Positions 25,701 to 40,700 of a stretch of DNA of 64,000 nucleotides are shown here, in pieces. Under the pieces are notes generated by a model. That model ran no database searches and was not told the origin of the DNA. It saw only the letters and a program-made list of their open reading frames with translations. Source of the stretch: Lewinellaceae bacterium (GTDB lineage: Bacteria; Bacteroidota; Bacteroidia; Chitinophagales; Saprospiraceae); the NCBI GenBank assembly GCA_020636045.1, contig JACJYP010000003.1:248001-312000 (forward strand), in the 5' to 3' direction. Both the position numbers and the translations under genes were made by a program. Within the stretch, counting starts at the first letter, position 1, and every line of letters begins with the position of its first letter.

Positions 25701-28700
25701 GCCTCCGCCTCCCGGGGGCGCCTGCTCCGTCGGTTCGGGTGTTGTAGGTGGTAAAGTGCATCAGGATTACAACTATAACGGTGTGAAAGATGTAGACGAG
25801 CCCGGCAAACAGGGGATCACGGTTCGGATATACGCATGTGATCCGTCCGGGGCCAGCGTGCTCGTATCCGTCACCACCACCGATGCCAACGGCGATTATT
25901 TCTTCTCCGGCCTGACGGACGGCGTGAAATACAAGATCGAATTTGATTCGGTATCGATAGCGGGTATGTTTGTCAAGCCGACTTTCTTCGGTACGGACAA
26001 CGGCACCACCGTCCAGTTTGCTACTGCGCCCACCTGCGACGTAGACCTGGGCATTGCCAACCCGGCTGATTACTGCCAGGTCAACCCGCCCATCATCCTT
26101 CCCTGCTATGAGCCGGGCAATGCCGTTTACGGCGCCAATGGCAACACGGGTAAGGGTATTATCTCGCTGCCGTACAACAGCAGCGGACCTACTCCTACCG
26201 GTATCACGGGCGTGGCCAATATTCACGAAGTGGGTACTGTATGGGGCATGGCATGGCAGGCATCCACGGCCCGCATGTTTACCTCGGCATTTTTGAAAAG
26301 ACACTCCGGCCTGGGTCCCAAAGGGATCGGCGGGGTGTATGTGATGGATTTCAGTTCCGGCACGGGTTCGGTCGTCAACAGCTTTGATCTTCAGGGCGTT
26401 GTACCGGCAAACGGCGGTCCGGCGATCAACCTGGGCGCAGTATTGCGCACGGGCAGTGCCGATTATACGCTACCCAACAACAACACAGGCGAAAGCATCG
26501 ACCTGGATGCATTCCCGAATGTGGGCAAGGTCAGTTTCGGCGATTGTGATATGGGCCCCGACGGACAGACGCTGTGGCTCATCAACCTCAATCAGCGTGC
26601 CCTGATCTCTGTGGATGTCAGCAGCACGGCCAGTTACCCCGGTACGGTAAAACAATATCCGCTGAGCGGATTTTCAGGCCTGCCTTCCTGCAACAACGGC
26701 CAGTTACGGCCCTGGGGTCTGAAGTTTGCCAACGGCAAAGGATACGTAGGTTGTGTATGTACCGGCGAAGACGGCGGCGGCTTCGGCGATCTGGAAGCAT
26801 TCGTTTTGTCTTTCGACCCGAGCAATCCTACCGCATTTACGACGGAAATTACCTTCGGACTCGATTATCTGCGGGAAAAAGTTTCGGATTTCCCGGTCTA
26901 TGGTTTGAACGAACCGGGCGCCTGGAACCCCTGGGCCGATACCTGGGCGGAAACCGGCATCGGCAACAATCCGGGTAGCGAGGAAGCATTCCCGCAACCT
27001 GTTCTCAGTGACATCGAATTCAGCGACAACGGATCCATGATCCTTGCCTTCACCGACCGCTTTGGTCACCAGGCTGGCTACAATCAACGCATAGCCGTTG
27101 CCGGCGCCACACAGATATTCAGCGTGGATGCCGGAGGCGACATCGTACATGTCTGCAACATCGGCAATTCTTGGGTGCTGGAAGGTACAGGCGCCTGCAC
27201 GGAGAACGACAATTCGTCCGCTCAAAGCAGCCTGAACAACGACGGCCCCGGCGGCACAGGAGAATTCTACTACGGCGATTCGTTCGACGATACCAGCGTA
27301 GCGCCTACCTACAACCATAACGAGACCGCCCTTGGCGCCCTGGTAGTGGTGAAAGGAAAGAACGAAGTGGCATCCATTCACTTTGATCCTATCAACGATC
27401 CCACCGCTTTCGATCAGGGCATTTTGTGGTTCAATACCACTACCGGCGCCCGCGTTGATGAATTCAGGATCATCGCTTCGGGCCCGGCCTCCAACAAGGG
27501 CAACGGCCTGGGCGACATGGAAGCAGGTTGCGTTGCGCCGATCCAGATCGGTCAGTACGTATGGATCGATAACAATAAAGACGGCATTCAGGACCCGTGC
27601 GAACAACCCCTGCCGGGTGTGAATGTAAATTTGTATAAAAACGGCTCATTGGTGGCATCCACCACCACCGATGCCAACGGTCAGTATTTCTTTAGCGCAC
27701 AAGGCGCCCCCGGCCAGACCTGGGTGACGCCCGGCGATTTTGTAAAACCCTACATGGACTATAAGATCGTCTTCGGCACAGGAGGCCAGTATGACAATAC
27801 GACCGGTGCTTTGACGATCGCCGGACAACCCTATTACCTGACGGTTGCCAACAGCGTGGCCGGCACCGGCAACGATCAGAACGACAGCGATGCTGCTCTT
27901 ATGAGCATTGCGGGCGGTACATATCCTTCTATTAATGTCACGACGAAAGGGCCTGGCAGCGGCGATCATACCCTCGACGCCGGTTATGCCCCCGGCCTCG
28001 ACTGGGGCGACCTGCCCGATAACAACCTGGCGGGCGCCTATCCGACCAACACCGTAAACGGCGCCGGCGAAGGCGTTGGCCCGAGCCACGTCATCATCAA
28101 TACCCTGAAACTGGGCGCGACGGAAGATGCGGAAGGCAACGGGCAACCCGATGTGACGGCTACCGGTGACGATAACACGGGTACCCCGGACGACGAAGAC
28201 GGCATTACCCTGCCCATGTTCCTCGCAGGCCAGAATGCTACGATCGGTGTCAGCGCTATGAACATGACCGGTACTGACGCCAAACTCACGGCGTATTTCG
28301 ACTTCAATAAAGACGGCGATTTTGGCGATCCCGGTGAAATGGTTTCCGCTACGGTGGTCAATACCTTTAACGGAAGTTTCAACCTTGTTGTGCCCGTGCC
28401 GGCAGATGCCGTGTTAAACAAAGACCTCGGCGCGCGCTTCCGCCTGAGTACGGATGCTGCGGCGGTCATGAACCCGACAGGTCCTGCACCCGACGGTGAA
28501 GTGGAAGACTACCTGTTCCAGGTCATGGCCTTCGACTGGGGCGACCTCGCCGATACCGGCCCGGGCACCGGCGCCGGCAACTACCAGACTTCGGAAACAG
28601 ATAACGGCCCGAGCCACAAGATCGTGGACGGACTGAAGATCGGCGGCCTTGTCGATTTTGAAGCGGACGGCCAGCCGGCAGCACTCGCCACCGGCGATGA

Positions 28701-31700
28701 TGCGAACGGCTCGCCCGCTGATGAAGATGGCTACGCGCCGGATTTCTTCTTCCCCGGACAGCCCACCAACCTCATGGTGAATGTCATGAACATGACGGGC
28801 GCGGAAGCCAAACTGACCGGTTACATCGACTGGAACAACGACGGCGACTTTAACGATGCCGAAGAAATGGCGTCGGCTGTCGTACCCGATAACACGGTGG
28901 GACCGATCATTTTGCTGTTCAATACCCCCTTGACCTCGATTACCGGCACGAACCTCGGCGCGCGCTTCCGCCTGAGTACGGACGCGGCGGCAGTGATGAG
29001 CCCGACGGGCCAGGCCCCCGACGGTGAAGTGGAGGATTATGTAGTAGTTGTAAAAGAAGTGGATGCGGGTGACTTGCCCGACAACGATATGGCCGGCTCT
29101 TATCCGACGAATACCACGAACGGACAGGGTGAAACGATCGGCGCTTACCACGTCATCGAACCGGGTATCAAGATCGGCGATACCGTCGATGCAGAACCGG
29201 ACGGTCAGCCGGACGCAGATGCACTCGGCGACGACAACAACGGTGATGACGAAGACGGCGTATATATGCCTACGTTCGCAGCGGGCCAGACGGCGACCGT
29301 TGTGGTGAACGTCATGAACATGACCGGCAAGGTTGCCAAACTGGTGGCCTATTTCGACTGGAACAAGGATGCCTTGTTCGACGGACCGGGAGAGATGATC
29401 TCCGTCCAGGTGCCGGATAACACCAACGGTCCGATCAACCTTTCGGTGCCCGTGCCGGCCAACGCCGTACTGGCTGCGAGCCTCGGCGTGCGCTTCCGCC
29501 TGAGCACCGACACCGCCGCCGCCATGATCCCTATCGGACTGGCGCTGGACGGCGAGGTGGAAGACTATATTATTGAAGTGTCTTCTCTTGACTATGGCGA
29601 CCTTCCTGACAACAACCTGCCCGGATCGTATCCTACGGACAACACAAACGGCGCCGGTGAAGGACTTGGAGCCAGTCACGAGATCATTGCTACGCTCAAA
29701 ATGGGTGCGTATGTGGATGGTGAACTGAATGGCCAGCCCGGCCTCACCGCCACCGGCGACGATGATGCCAACGCTCCTGACGACGAAGACGGCGTTGTCC
29801 TTCCGATGCTTGTTGCAGGCCAGAATGTTACGGTCCCGGTCACAGTGATGAATATGACCGGCACAACAGCAAAACTGACGGCCTTTTTTGATTGGAACGA
29901 CGATGGCGACTTTGATGATTTGGCTGAAATGATACCCGTGAATGTTCCAAATGGTACAAACGGCGTGGTCAATATGACGGTACCCGTTCCCGCCAATGCA
30001 GTGTTGAACAACGATATTGGTGTCCGATTCCGGATCAGTACGGATGCGCTTTCTTCCATGAGCCCCAGCGGCTCCGCGCCTGACGGTGAGGTGGAAGATT
30101 ACATTGCACAGGTGATGGCATTCGATTTCGGCGACTTGCCGGATAACGACCTGCCCGGCTCTTACCCGACGACCCAAACCGACGGTGGCGAAGGTGTCGG
30201 CGCGAGCCATAAACTCGTCGATGGCCTGAAGCTGGGTGCTTCGGTCGATTTCGAAGGCGACGGTCAGCCCAACGCCACAGCAACGGGTGACGGCGCCGAT
30301 GAGAACGGTATCGCAGCATTCCCCGGATTCGTTGCCGGCCAGCCGGCAGTGGTGACGGTGAATGTGATGAACATGACGACGGAAGCGGCCATTATTTACG
30401 GCTACTTCGACTGGAATAAAGACGGCGACTTTGACGACCCGGATGAAAAAACGAGCGTCGCAGTACCCGTAGGATTTTCCGGAAATGTTCCCCTGAATGT
30501 GACCGTGCCGGTAAATGCAGTGCCCAATATGAATCTCGGCGCGCGTTTCCGCCTGAGCACGGATGATATTGCGGCTGCAACGGCCGAAGGCCCTGCTCCC
30601 GACGGTGAAGTGGAAGATTACCTGATCCAGGTATCCTGCCCTACGCTGACGCCCGGCACTGTTGTGACCAACGCAACGTGTTATAACGGCGCCAATGGCA
30701 GTATTCAGGTTTCAGTGCCGGCTATCGGCATCGCTCCGTTCAATTTTATCTGGGACGGCCCCGGCGCCAACGATGGTGCTGCAAACAATGTGAGCTCGCC
30801 ATATACCCTGAGCAACCTGCCTGCTGGCAGCTATTCGATCACCGTTTCCGATGCCAACGGCTGCACCGGTACGGCGACTGTATCGGTAGGCCAGCCGGGT
30901 TCGCCTGTTTCGCTGAGCGTATTGTCGAAAGATGTCACCTGTAACGGCGCCAATGACGGCTCGATCAACCTTGTAGTAGCAGGAGGCACCTATCCTTATA
31001 CCTACGACTGGAGCAACGACGGACCCGACAGCCCGGATGACGATACCGAAGACCTGAGCAATCTTTCGCCAGGCGCTTACACGGTAACCGTTACCGATGC
31101 CAACGGCTGCGTGTCGACGACCACGGCCACCATCACCGAACCGGCGCCCATGAGCGCTTCGGTAAGTGTGGTGAACGTCACCTGCACGGGTGGCGATGAC
31201 GGTTCTATCGCCCTGACCGCAAGTGGCGGCATTTTGCCTTACACGTACGACTGGTCGAACGACGGACCGGAAACCCCCGATGACGACGCGGCTGACCTGA
31301 CGAATATTCCGGCAGGAAATTATACCGTAACCATTACGGACGCGAACGGCTGTTCGTTCTCGACTACAACTGCCGTGACAGAACCGCTGAATGGCATGAG
31401 TTTGTCCATTTCCGTGACAAATGCCACCTGTGGACTCAGCAACGGCGCACTCGACCTGACCGTTTCGGGCGGCACGCCCGGCTTTAGTTATGACTGGAGC
31501 AACGACGGCCCGGATGATCCGGATAACGATACACAGGACCTGGCAAACGTACCCGCCGGACTGTATTTTATCACGGTGACAGATGCCAACGGCTGTACCA
31601 GCAGCACCTTTGCCGTCGTCGGAAACACCGACGGACCGCAGGTGACTGCCGTGGGGACAGACCCGCTGTGCAATGGCGGTACCGACGGCTCGATCGATAT

Positions 31701-34700
31701 CACGGTCACCGGCGGCACGCTCCCATATACATATCTGTGGTCCAATAACGCAGTTACGGAAGACGTCAACGGCCTTGGCGCCGGACAATACAGCGTCACG
31801 GTTACCGATGGCAACGGCTGCCAGACCATGACAATGGTTGTTCTGGAAGAACCGACCCAACTTGAATTGCACCTGACACCGCTGAACGAAGGACTGTGCG
31901 GCGACGCCAACGGTTCGATCACGGCTTTTGCCAGCGGTGGCGTGGGCCCGTACACGTACGACTGGTCGAATGACGGCCCGGATAACCCGGACGACGATCT
32001 GCCTGCTATTAGCGCACTTGGCGCCGGCAGTTATTCAGTGACAGTCACCGACGACCACGGCTGCACGATCGAGGCACAGATTACCCTGACTTGCGTGCAA
32101 CCCGCTTCTATCAGCAACCTTACCTGGATCGATGAAAATGCCAACGGCATACAGGATCCGGGCGAAGATCCTCTGCCCAATGTAACGGTGGTGCTCGATG
32201 GTGTCGATGTGAACGGCAATCCGGTCAATGAAACGGCGATAACAGGAGCTGCAGGCCAGTACCTGTTCGATAACCTCTGGCCGGGCACATACAAACTGAC
32301 CTTTGCTACACCTCCGGGTGGTTACGTCCTTACGACGGCCAATGATCCGGATGCGAATGACGGCAACGACTCCGACGCCGATCCTTCAATGGGTGGCATG
32401 ACTGTTTTTGAAGTTTTGACGCCGGGAGAAAACAATACTGACTACGACGCGGGTTATTACATTCCCGCCTCGATCGGCAACTTCGTCTGGGAAGACCTCG
32501 ACGCCGACGGCGAACAGGATCCCGGCGAACCGGGTCTGCAAGGCGTGCCGGTGACCCTCACGGGCACCGACGGCCAGGGCAATCCCGTGAACAAGACGAC
32601 GACCACCGATGTGGATGGATCCTATCTGTTCGACGAACTGGTACCGGGTGATTACAAACTCACGTTTGCAACCCTTCCGGGACTGGTAGGCAGTCCGCTG
32701 AACCAGGCGGCTGGCGACGACGCCCAGGATTCCGACGCAGACCCGGCCATGGGCGGCATGACCGCTACGGAGACGCTCGTTTCCGGTGAGAACAACCCGA
32801 ATTACGATGCAGGTTACTTCGCACCTGTAAAAGTGGGTGACTACGTCTGGTTTGATGAAAATGCCAACGGCGTACAGGATGCGGGCGAACCGGGTATTGA
32901 AAACGTCGAGGTGAAACTGCTCGATGGCGCGGGAAGCCCCGTTTTGGCAGATGCCGGCGGCAATCCAGTTGCCAACCAGTTTACCGATGCCAACGGCCTG
33001 TACCTGTTCGACAATCTGGTGCCGGGGGTATATAAAGTGATGTTTATCAATCCGAACCCTGCGAAATACACCCTGACGATCAAGGATGCCGGTACAGACG
33101 ATGCACAGGACAGCGATGCCAACCAGGCAATGCTGATGAGCGATCCGACCGGTTTCCTGAGCAGCGGCGAAGAAGACCTGACGCTGGACGCCGGCTTCTT
33201 TGCAAAAGTGAAAGTAGGGGACTTCGTATGGCATGACCTGAACGGTAACGGCATTCAGGACGCCGGCGAACCGGGCATTGAAAATGTACCGGTGACCCTG
33301 ACGGGCACTGACAACCAGGGCAATCCTGTAAACTTGTCGACCAGCACTGTCGCCACAGGCATGTATATGTTCGGCGATTTGAATCCCGGTGTTTATCAGA
33401 TCACTTTTGGCGCGCCGGGCGGTACTTTCGTGCCTACGCCTGTGGATCAGGGGAACGACGACAGCACTGACAGCGATTACGGCCCGATGGGCAAAACTCC
33501 TGTATTCACGCTGGAAGCCGGTGATACGATCCCGGATTTCGACGCAGGCTTTTACCAGCCGGCGAAGATCGGCAACTACGTGTGGGAAGACCTGAATGCC
33601 AACGGCATACAGGATGTCGGCGAACCGGGTATCGGAAACGTGCTCGTCGTCCTGACCGGCACCACGGGTACCGGCGGACAGATCAGCAAATCGACGACGA
33701 CAGACAACACCGGCATGTACATGTTCGGTAACCTGCAACCGGGCTCGTACAAACTGAGCTTCGAAACGCCGGTCGGTGGTTATGTGCCGACCCAGGTGGA
33801 CGATCCGGATGCAACCGACGCCAGCGACTCCGACGCGGACCCCGCATCGGGTGGCATGACGGTATTCGAAACCCTGGTATCCGGCGAAAACAACCCCGAT
33901 TACGACGCCGGTTACTACATCCCTGCAACCATAGGCAACTACGCATGGGTCGACCTGAATGCCGATGGCGATCAGGATTCCGACGAGCCCGGTTTGAAGG
34001 GTGTTCAGGTAATGCTGATCGGTACGGATGGCCAGGGCAATCCTGTCAACGAAACCATTAATACCGATATCAACGGGTTCTATCAGTTTGAAGAATTGGT
34101 GCCCGGTAGCTACAAATTGAAATTTACCGCTCCTGCCGGCAGCCAGTACAAACTGTCAGTGCACGACCAGGCGGCCGGTGACGACACACAGGACAGCGAC
34201 GCCAATGCAGCCATGGGCGGCATGACCGTTTTTGAAGACCTGACTTCCGGAGAGTACAACCCGAACTACGACGCCGGCTTCTTTGAGCCTGCAAGTCTGG
34301 GTGACTATGTATGGCTGGACGACAATGCAAACGGCGTGCAGGACGCAGGTGAACCCGGCATCGAAAATGTCGAGGTTAAACTGCTCGACGGCGCCGGCAA
34401 TCCGGTGCCGGAAGATGCCAACGGCAGCCCTGTTGCGAACCAGTTTACCGATGCCAACGGCTATTATCTGTTCGATAACCTGGTGCCGGGTGTATATAAA
34501 GTGATGTTTATCAACCCCGACCCCGTGAAGTACACGCTTACGGTCAAGGATGCCGGAACGGACGATGCACAGGACAGCGATGCCAACCAGGCAATGCTGA
34601 TGAGCGACCCGACGGACTTCCTGAACAGCGGCGAAGAAGACCTGACGCTGGACGCCGGCTTCTATGTAAAAGCCAAAGTAGGCGACTTCGTATGGGAAGA

Positions 34701-37700
34701 CCTGAACGGCAACGGCATACAGGACGCTGGCGAACCGGGTATTGAAAATGTACCGGTGACCCTGACGGGCTCTGACAATCAGGGCAACCCTGTAAATCTG
34801 ACGACCAATACTGCCGCCACCGGCATGTACATGTTCGGCGACCTGGTACCCGGAACTTACCAGATCACCTTCGGCACGCCCGCGGGTTATGATCCGACGC
34901 CTGCCGACCAGGGCAACGACGATGCGAAAGACAGCGACGCCGGCCCGATGGGGGCAACCCCGGTATTTACCGTCTCCGGCGGCGATACGATCCCGGATTT
35001 CGACGCGGGCTTCTACCAGCCTGCCGCGATCGGCAACTACGTGTGGGAAGACCTGAATGCCGACGGTATTCAGAACGACGGCCCGACGGGCATTGCAGGT
35101 GTGGAAGTGATCCTGAGCGGCACGGACGGCGCGGGCAACGCAGTGAATGCGAGCACGACGACGGACGGCAACGGTTACTACCTGTTCAGCGACCTGGCGC
35201 CGGGTTCGTACAAACTCACTTTCGTGACGCCTTCGGGCGGCTACGTGCCGACCAATGCGAACGACGGCGACGCGACAGACGGAACGGACTCGGATGCCGA
35301 CCCGGCTATGGGCGGCATGACGGTATTCGAAGTATTGACTTCGGGAGAATCGAATCCGGACTACGATGCGGGTTACTACCTGCCCGCCTCTATCGGCAAC
35401 TATGTCTGGGAAGACGAAGATGCCGACGGTATCCAGGATCCCGGCGAACCCGGAATCGGGCAAGCGACGGTGACCCTGACAGGTACCGACGGCCAGGGCA
35501 ATCCGGTGAACGAGGTGACGACCACCGATGTGGACGGTTCTTACCTGTTCGACAACCTGGTGCCCGGCTCGTACAAACTGACGTTCACGACGCCGACCGG
35601 CGGTACTGCGAATTATACCCTGACATTATTGGATCAGGGCGGCAATGATGCAAAGGATAGCGACGCAGACCCGAATAACGGCAACATGACGGTATTCGAA
35701 ACCCTGACTTCGGGTGAGTTCAATCCGGATTACGACGCCGGTTTCTACGAATGTCCGAAGATCTACGTGCTCGATCTGCCTGGCGATACAGTATGCCCGG
35801 GCTCTGTGATCGGCGCGATCCATATCATTACCGATCCGGAAGCGGCTACGATCAGTTGGACCGGTGGGGAAGAGATCGGACTTGCCGACGGTTCTGTCAA
35901 CGATCACATTGTGGACATTCCTGCATTTGTGGCGAAAAAAGTAGACAAGGAAGTGACGATTACCGTCACGGCGACACTGGGTGACTGTGTGACACAGGAA
36001 ACGTTCACCATCACCGTCATGGACCAGACTCCGCCGTATTTTGAAAACTGTCCTTCCGATATTACCTTGAATAACGACCCGGGTAAATGCGGCGCAACCG
36101 TATTCTGGACGAAACCGGTCGCTGAAGACGACTGCGGCCTGGAAACGGTGGTTCAAAGTGGCGGCCTGGCGACGGGATCTTATTTCTCCATCAACGATTC
36201 GCCGCATGAAATTGAGTATACGGCAATCGACTACATGGGCAATGAGACGACCTGCCGGTTTACCGTTACGATCCAGGATCTGGAAAAACCGGACATCGAA
36301 TGTCCCGAAGGTCCCGTTTATGTGGAAACCAATGAAGGTTGCTCGCATCACGTACTGGGCAAACACCTGGATGCCACGGTGACCGATAATTGCCAGGGAA
36401 CGGTAACACTGGACAACAATTACAATGATTCGTTCACCCTGTACGACGAGGTGTTCGATAAGGGAGTAACCCAGGTGACATGGCTGGCCGAAGACGGCGC
36501 GGGCAATACCGCTCTGTGTACGGTGACGGTGATTGTTGTGGATCATAAAGCCCCGCAGGTTCAGGCCTGCCCGGGCAACATCACAGTCGACAACGAACCT
36601 GGTATTTGCGGAGCAGATATCGACTACACAGTGCTGTTTACAGACAACTGCGACGGCGATAACCTGCTCGACGACGCGCAACTGATCAGCGGTTTCGAGT
36701 CGGGCCACACCTTCCCCGTCGGCACGACGGCTGTAGAATGGTGGTACTTCGACGAAGCCGGCAACGGCCCCGCCGTCTGTGCATTCAACGTGACGGTGCA
36801 TGATGTAGAAGATCCGCAGATAGAATGTGTTGCTTCGAACATCACGGTCAATATCGACGGTACGCTGAGCGGCGGCGCGGAAGCCAACCCGCAGATCATC
36901 GGCTTCGGCCCCTGCGGTGTGACCCTGCAATACGACGTTCCGCCGGCCTACGACAACTGCGACGGTGTGATCGTGACCTTGCAAAGCGGCCTGGGTGCCG
37001 GCCCGAACTTCTACGAGTACGGCGGCCTGTACACCGAAACCTACAATGCATACGATGCAGTGGGCAACGTGGCGACCTGCTCGTTCACGATCGAAGTGCT
37101 CGACCCGGTAACGCCGACGATCACCTGTCCGGAAGACGTAACAGTCAACAGCGATCAGGGTGAATGCGACGCCGTGGTGAACTACGCGTTCCCGTACTTC
37201 GGCGACAACTGTCCGGGCTACGGCCTGACGCAATTGTCGGGCCCGAACAGCGGCAGCGAATTCCCGGTCGGCACGACCGCCGTGTCGTTCCAGGTGACCG
37301 ACGCTTCCGGCAATACGACGACCTGCGCCTTTACCGTAACGGTGGAAGACAAGGAAAAACCCGAACTTGATTGTCCCGCCGATCTGGTGGTTTCGACCAG
37401 CACGAACGGTACGGGCGATTGCTCGGGCGCTGTTCCCGATCTCGTTCCCGGTTTGGTGGCAACGGACAACTGCGGCGTATCCTCGACGGTACAAAGCCCC
37501 GCGGCGGGCAGTTCCTTCGGCTCGGAACACGGCGACATGGCGTTCGTGACACTTACCGTGACGGATATTCACGGCAATACGCAGACCTGCAAGACGAAAC
37601 TTTCGCTGCAGGATGACGAAGCGCCTTCGATCGACTGTAACGTGGCGAACGCGTTTGACAATACACCCGGTATCTGCGGACACCTGGTAGATGCTGCCGA

Positions 37701-40700
37701 CAACACCGATCCGGTGTTTGGCGACAATTGCGAAGGCGCCCAGATCAGCCACGACTATCCGGCTGCGCCGAATAGCCACACGCTGGAAGCGGCGAAACTG
37801 CCGGTAGGCACAACGACGGTTGTCTGGACGGCCACGGATGCAGCAGGCAATACGACAACCTGCACGGTGGAATACACGGTAAGCGACAACATCCTTCCGG
37901 AATTTGTCAATTGCCCGTCCAACGCAGTGCTGAACAACGACATAGACAAATGCGGCGCACAGGTAATCTGGCCCGATCCGATCGCGAAAGACGAGTGCGG
38001 TGCAACGGTAACACAAACCGGCGGGCCTGTTTCAGGACAACTGATGCTGGTGGGTACGCATACGATCACCTACGTCGCCACCGATCCCTCGGGCAATACG
38101 GCCCTGTGTTCGTGGACGATCACGGTGAATGATGCCCAACTGCCGGATATCGAATGCCCGGCAGGCATCCAGTACCTGGAGACAAACAACGGCAACTGTA
38201 GCCACACGGTATCCGGTACGCTGCTGGATCCTTCCGTAGTGGAAAACTGCGCGGTGTCCAGTCTGACGAATAATTACAACAACGGCAACTCGCTGAATGC
38301 TGCAGTGTTTCCGCAAACGGCAGTGCCTGCGATCGTGACATGGATGGTTTCCGACAACCACGGTAACACGGCTACCTGCTCGTTCGCAGTGATCGTGGTG
38401 GACAACGACGCGCCTGTGGTAGCATCCTGCCCATCCGACATCATTCAAAGCAACGATGCCGGTGCATGCAGCGCGGTCGTGAACTACGCAACACCGACGT
38501 TTAATGACAACTGCGGCGGCGCAGCCCAACCCGGCTCGCTGGTACAGGGGCTTGCTTCCGGCTCGACCTTCCCGCCGGGAACGACCGTAGTGGAATACTG
38601 GTATTCCGATCAAACCGGCAACGGCCCGGCCGTATGCGCCTTCACCGTCACGGTGTACGATGCAGAACAACCGGCGATCGAATGTCCGGCTGATGTAGTG
38701 GTAGACATCAACGGCAGCGTGACACAGGGTAACGCAGAACTGGTATCGAGCGGCCCCTGCGGCGTGACCCTGCAATACGAAGCGCCGGCAGGTACGGACA
38801 ATTGCGATAACCCGGTGACGGCCAATATCGGCGGTCTGGGTGCGGGTCCGTCCTATTACGAATACGGCGGTGTGTACACGGAAACCTGGCAGGTCAGCGA
38901 TCAGAGCGGCAATACCGCTACCTGCTCGTTCACCATCACGGTAGAAGACCCGGTAACGCCTACGATCGTATGCCCGGCAAATGTGACGCTGAGCAACGAT
39001 CCCGGCGAATGCGACGCTGCGGTAACCTATGCGTACCCGTATTTCGGCGACAACTGCCCGAACTACACGCTTGCCCAGATCTCCGGTCCGGCGAGCGGGG
39101 ATGAATTCCCGGCGGGCACGACCAGCGTATCGTTCCAGGTAACCGACAATGCCGGTAATTCGACGCTGTGCGCCTTTACCGTAACGGTACATGATCTGGA
39201 AAAGCCGGTGATCGTAAACTGTCCGGCAGATCGTATCGTGAATACGAATTCGAACGGCACGGGCGATTGCTCGGGCGCCATTCCGAACCTCCTGCCCGAG
39301 GTGGTAGCGACCGACAACTGCGCGATTTCGACGACGACCCAAACGCCTGCTTCAGGCAGTTTCGGTTCGTACAATGGCGACCAGATGTTCGTAACGATCA
39401 CGGTGACGGATATTTACGGAAATACGCAGACTTGCAAAACGAAACTGACGCTGCGCGACAACGAGAGCCCGACGATCAATTGTGCCAATGTTCCGGTCCA
39501 GTTGAACAACACACCGGGTCAGTGCAGCTATTTCGTACAAGGCTTCAATCTGAACCCGCAATTCGGCGACAACTGCGGTCCCCTGACGTTGACCAATACG
39601 TTGACGGGCAACAACACCCTGGGCGGTACGAACCTGCCCCTGGGCTCGACGAACGTAACATGGATGGTGACGGATGCGGCCGGCAATACGGCTTCCTGCG
39701 CGGTGACCTATGTCGTACAGGACAACGAGCCGCCGGTAGCGGCCTGCCAGGGTCCGGTGATCGATGTAGTGCTGGATGGCGACGGTGTTGCACAACTGAC
39801 CGTGTCCGATGTGAACAATGACAGCTGGGACAACTGTGGCCCGCTGGCAAGCAAGGATATCAAACGCGCCACGGGGGGCAATTTTGCCCAGTCGGTGTAC
39901 TTCGGCTGCGATGATGCGACGAATACGGAAAACGTGATCCTGCAAGTCATCGACCAGAGCGGCAACGTGAGCACCTGCACCACGGCAGTACACGTGTACG
40001 ACCTGGAAGTGCCGGTCATCACCTGCCCGAACGGCGTCGAAACGACGACGGATGAAGACGCTTGCACGGCAACGGTCAGCGGTATTCACCTGCAGGATGT
40101 ACAGGACAACTGCGCGGTAACGATCTTCTACAGCATCAGTGGCGCGACGACGGCCAGTGGCCAGAACGACGCCAGCGGTACGGTGTTCAACAAGGGCACC
40201 TCTACGGTAACCTACACGGTAACCGATGGCAGCGGCAATACGTCCAACTGCTCGTTCGATGTGGAAGTGGAAGACCACCAGGCGCCTGCACTGGATTGTG
40301 CAGAGATCGCCGGGTTCGTCCGCAGCAACAACGCCGACCAGTGTTCTTACGAAGTATACGGCGATGAATTCGATCCGTCCGACTTCTGGGACAACTGTCC
40401 GGGAGCAACGATCCGCAACAACTACAACCATGCCGCCAGCCTCGACGGGGCAGTGTTCCCGGTAGGCGAAACGATGGTGGTGTGGACGGTGACGGATGCC
40501 AGCGGCAACACGACCACCTGCACGAGCAGGATCAGGGTCGAAGACCATCAGGCTCCGCAGATCGCATGTCCCGATCCGAACCTTACGCAATTTACAAACA
40601 ACAACGGGCAGTGTTCCAAAACGATCCTGAGTGAAATACTCGATCCGACATATTGGGACAATTGTCCTGAAACGGAACTCAGCCACGATTATGTGACGGC

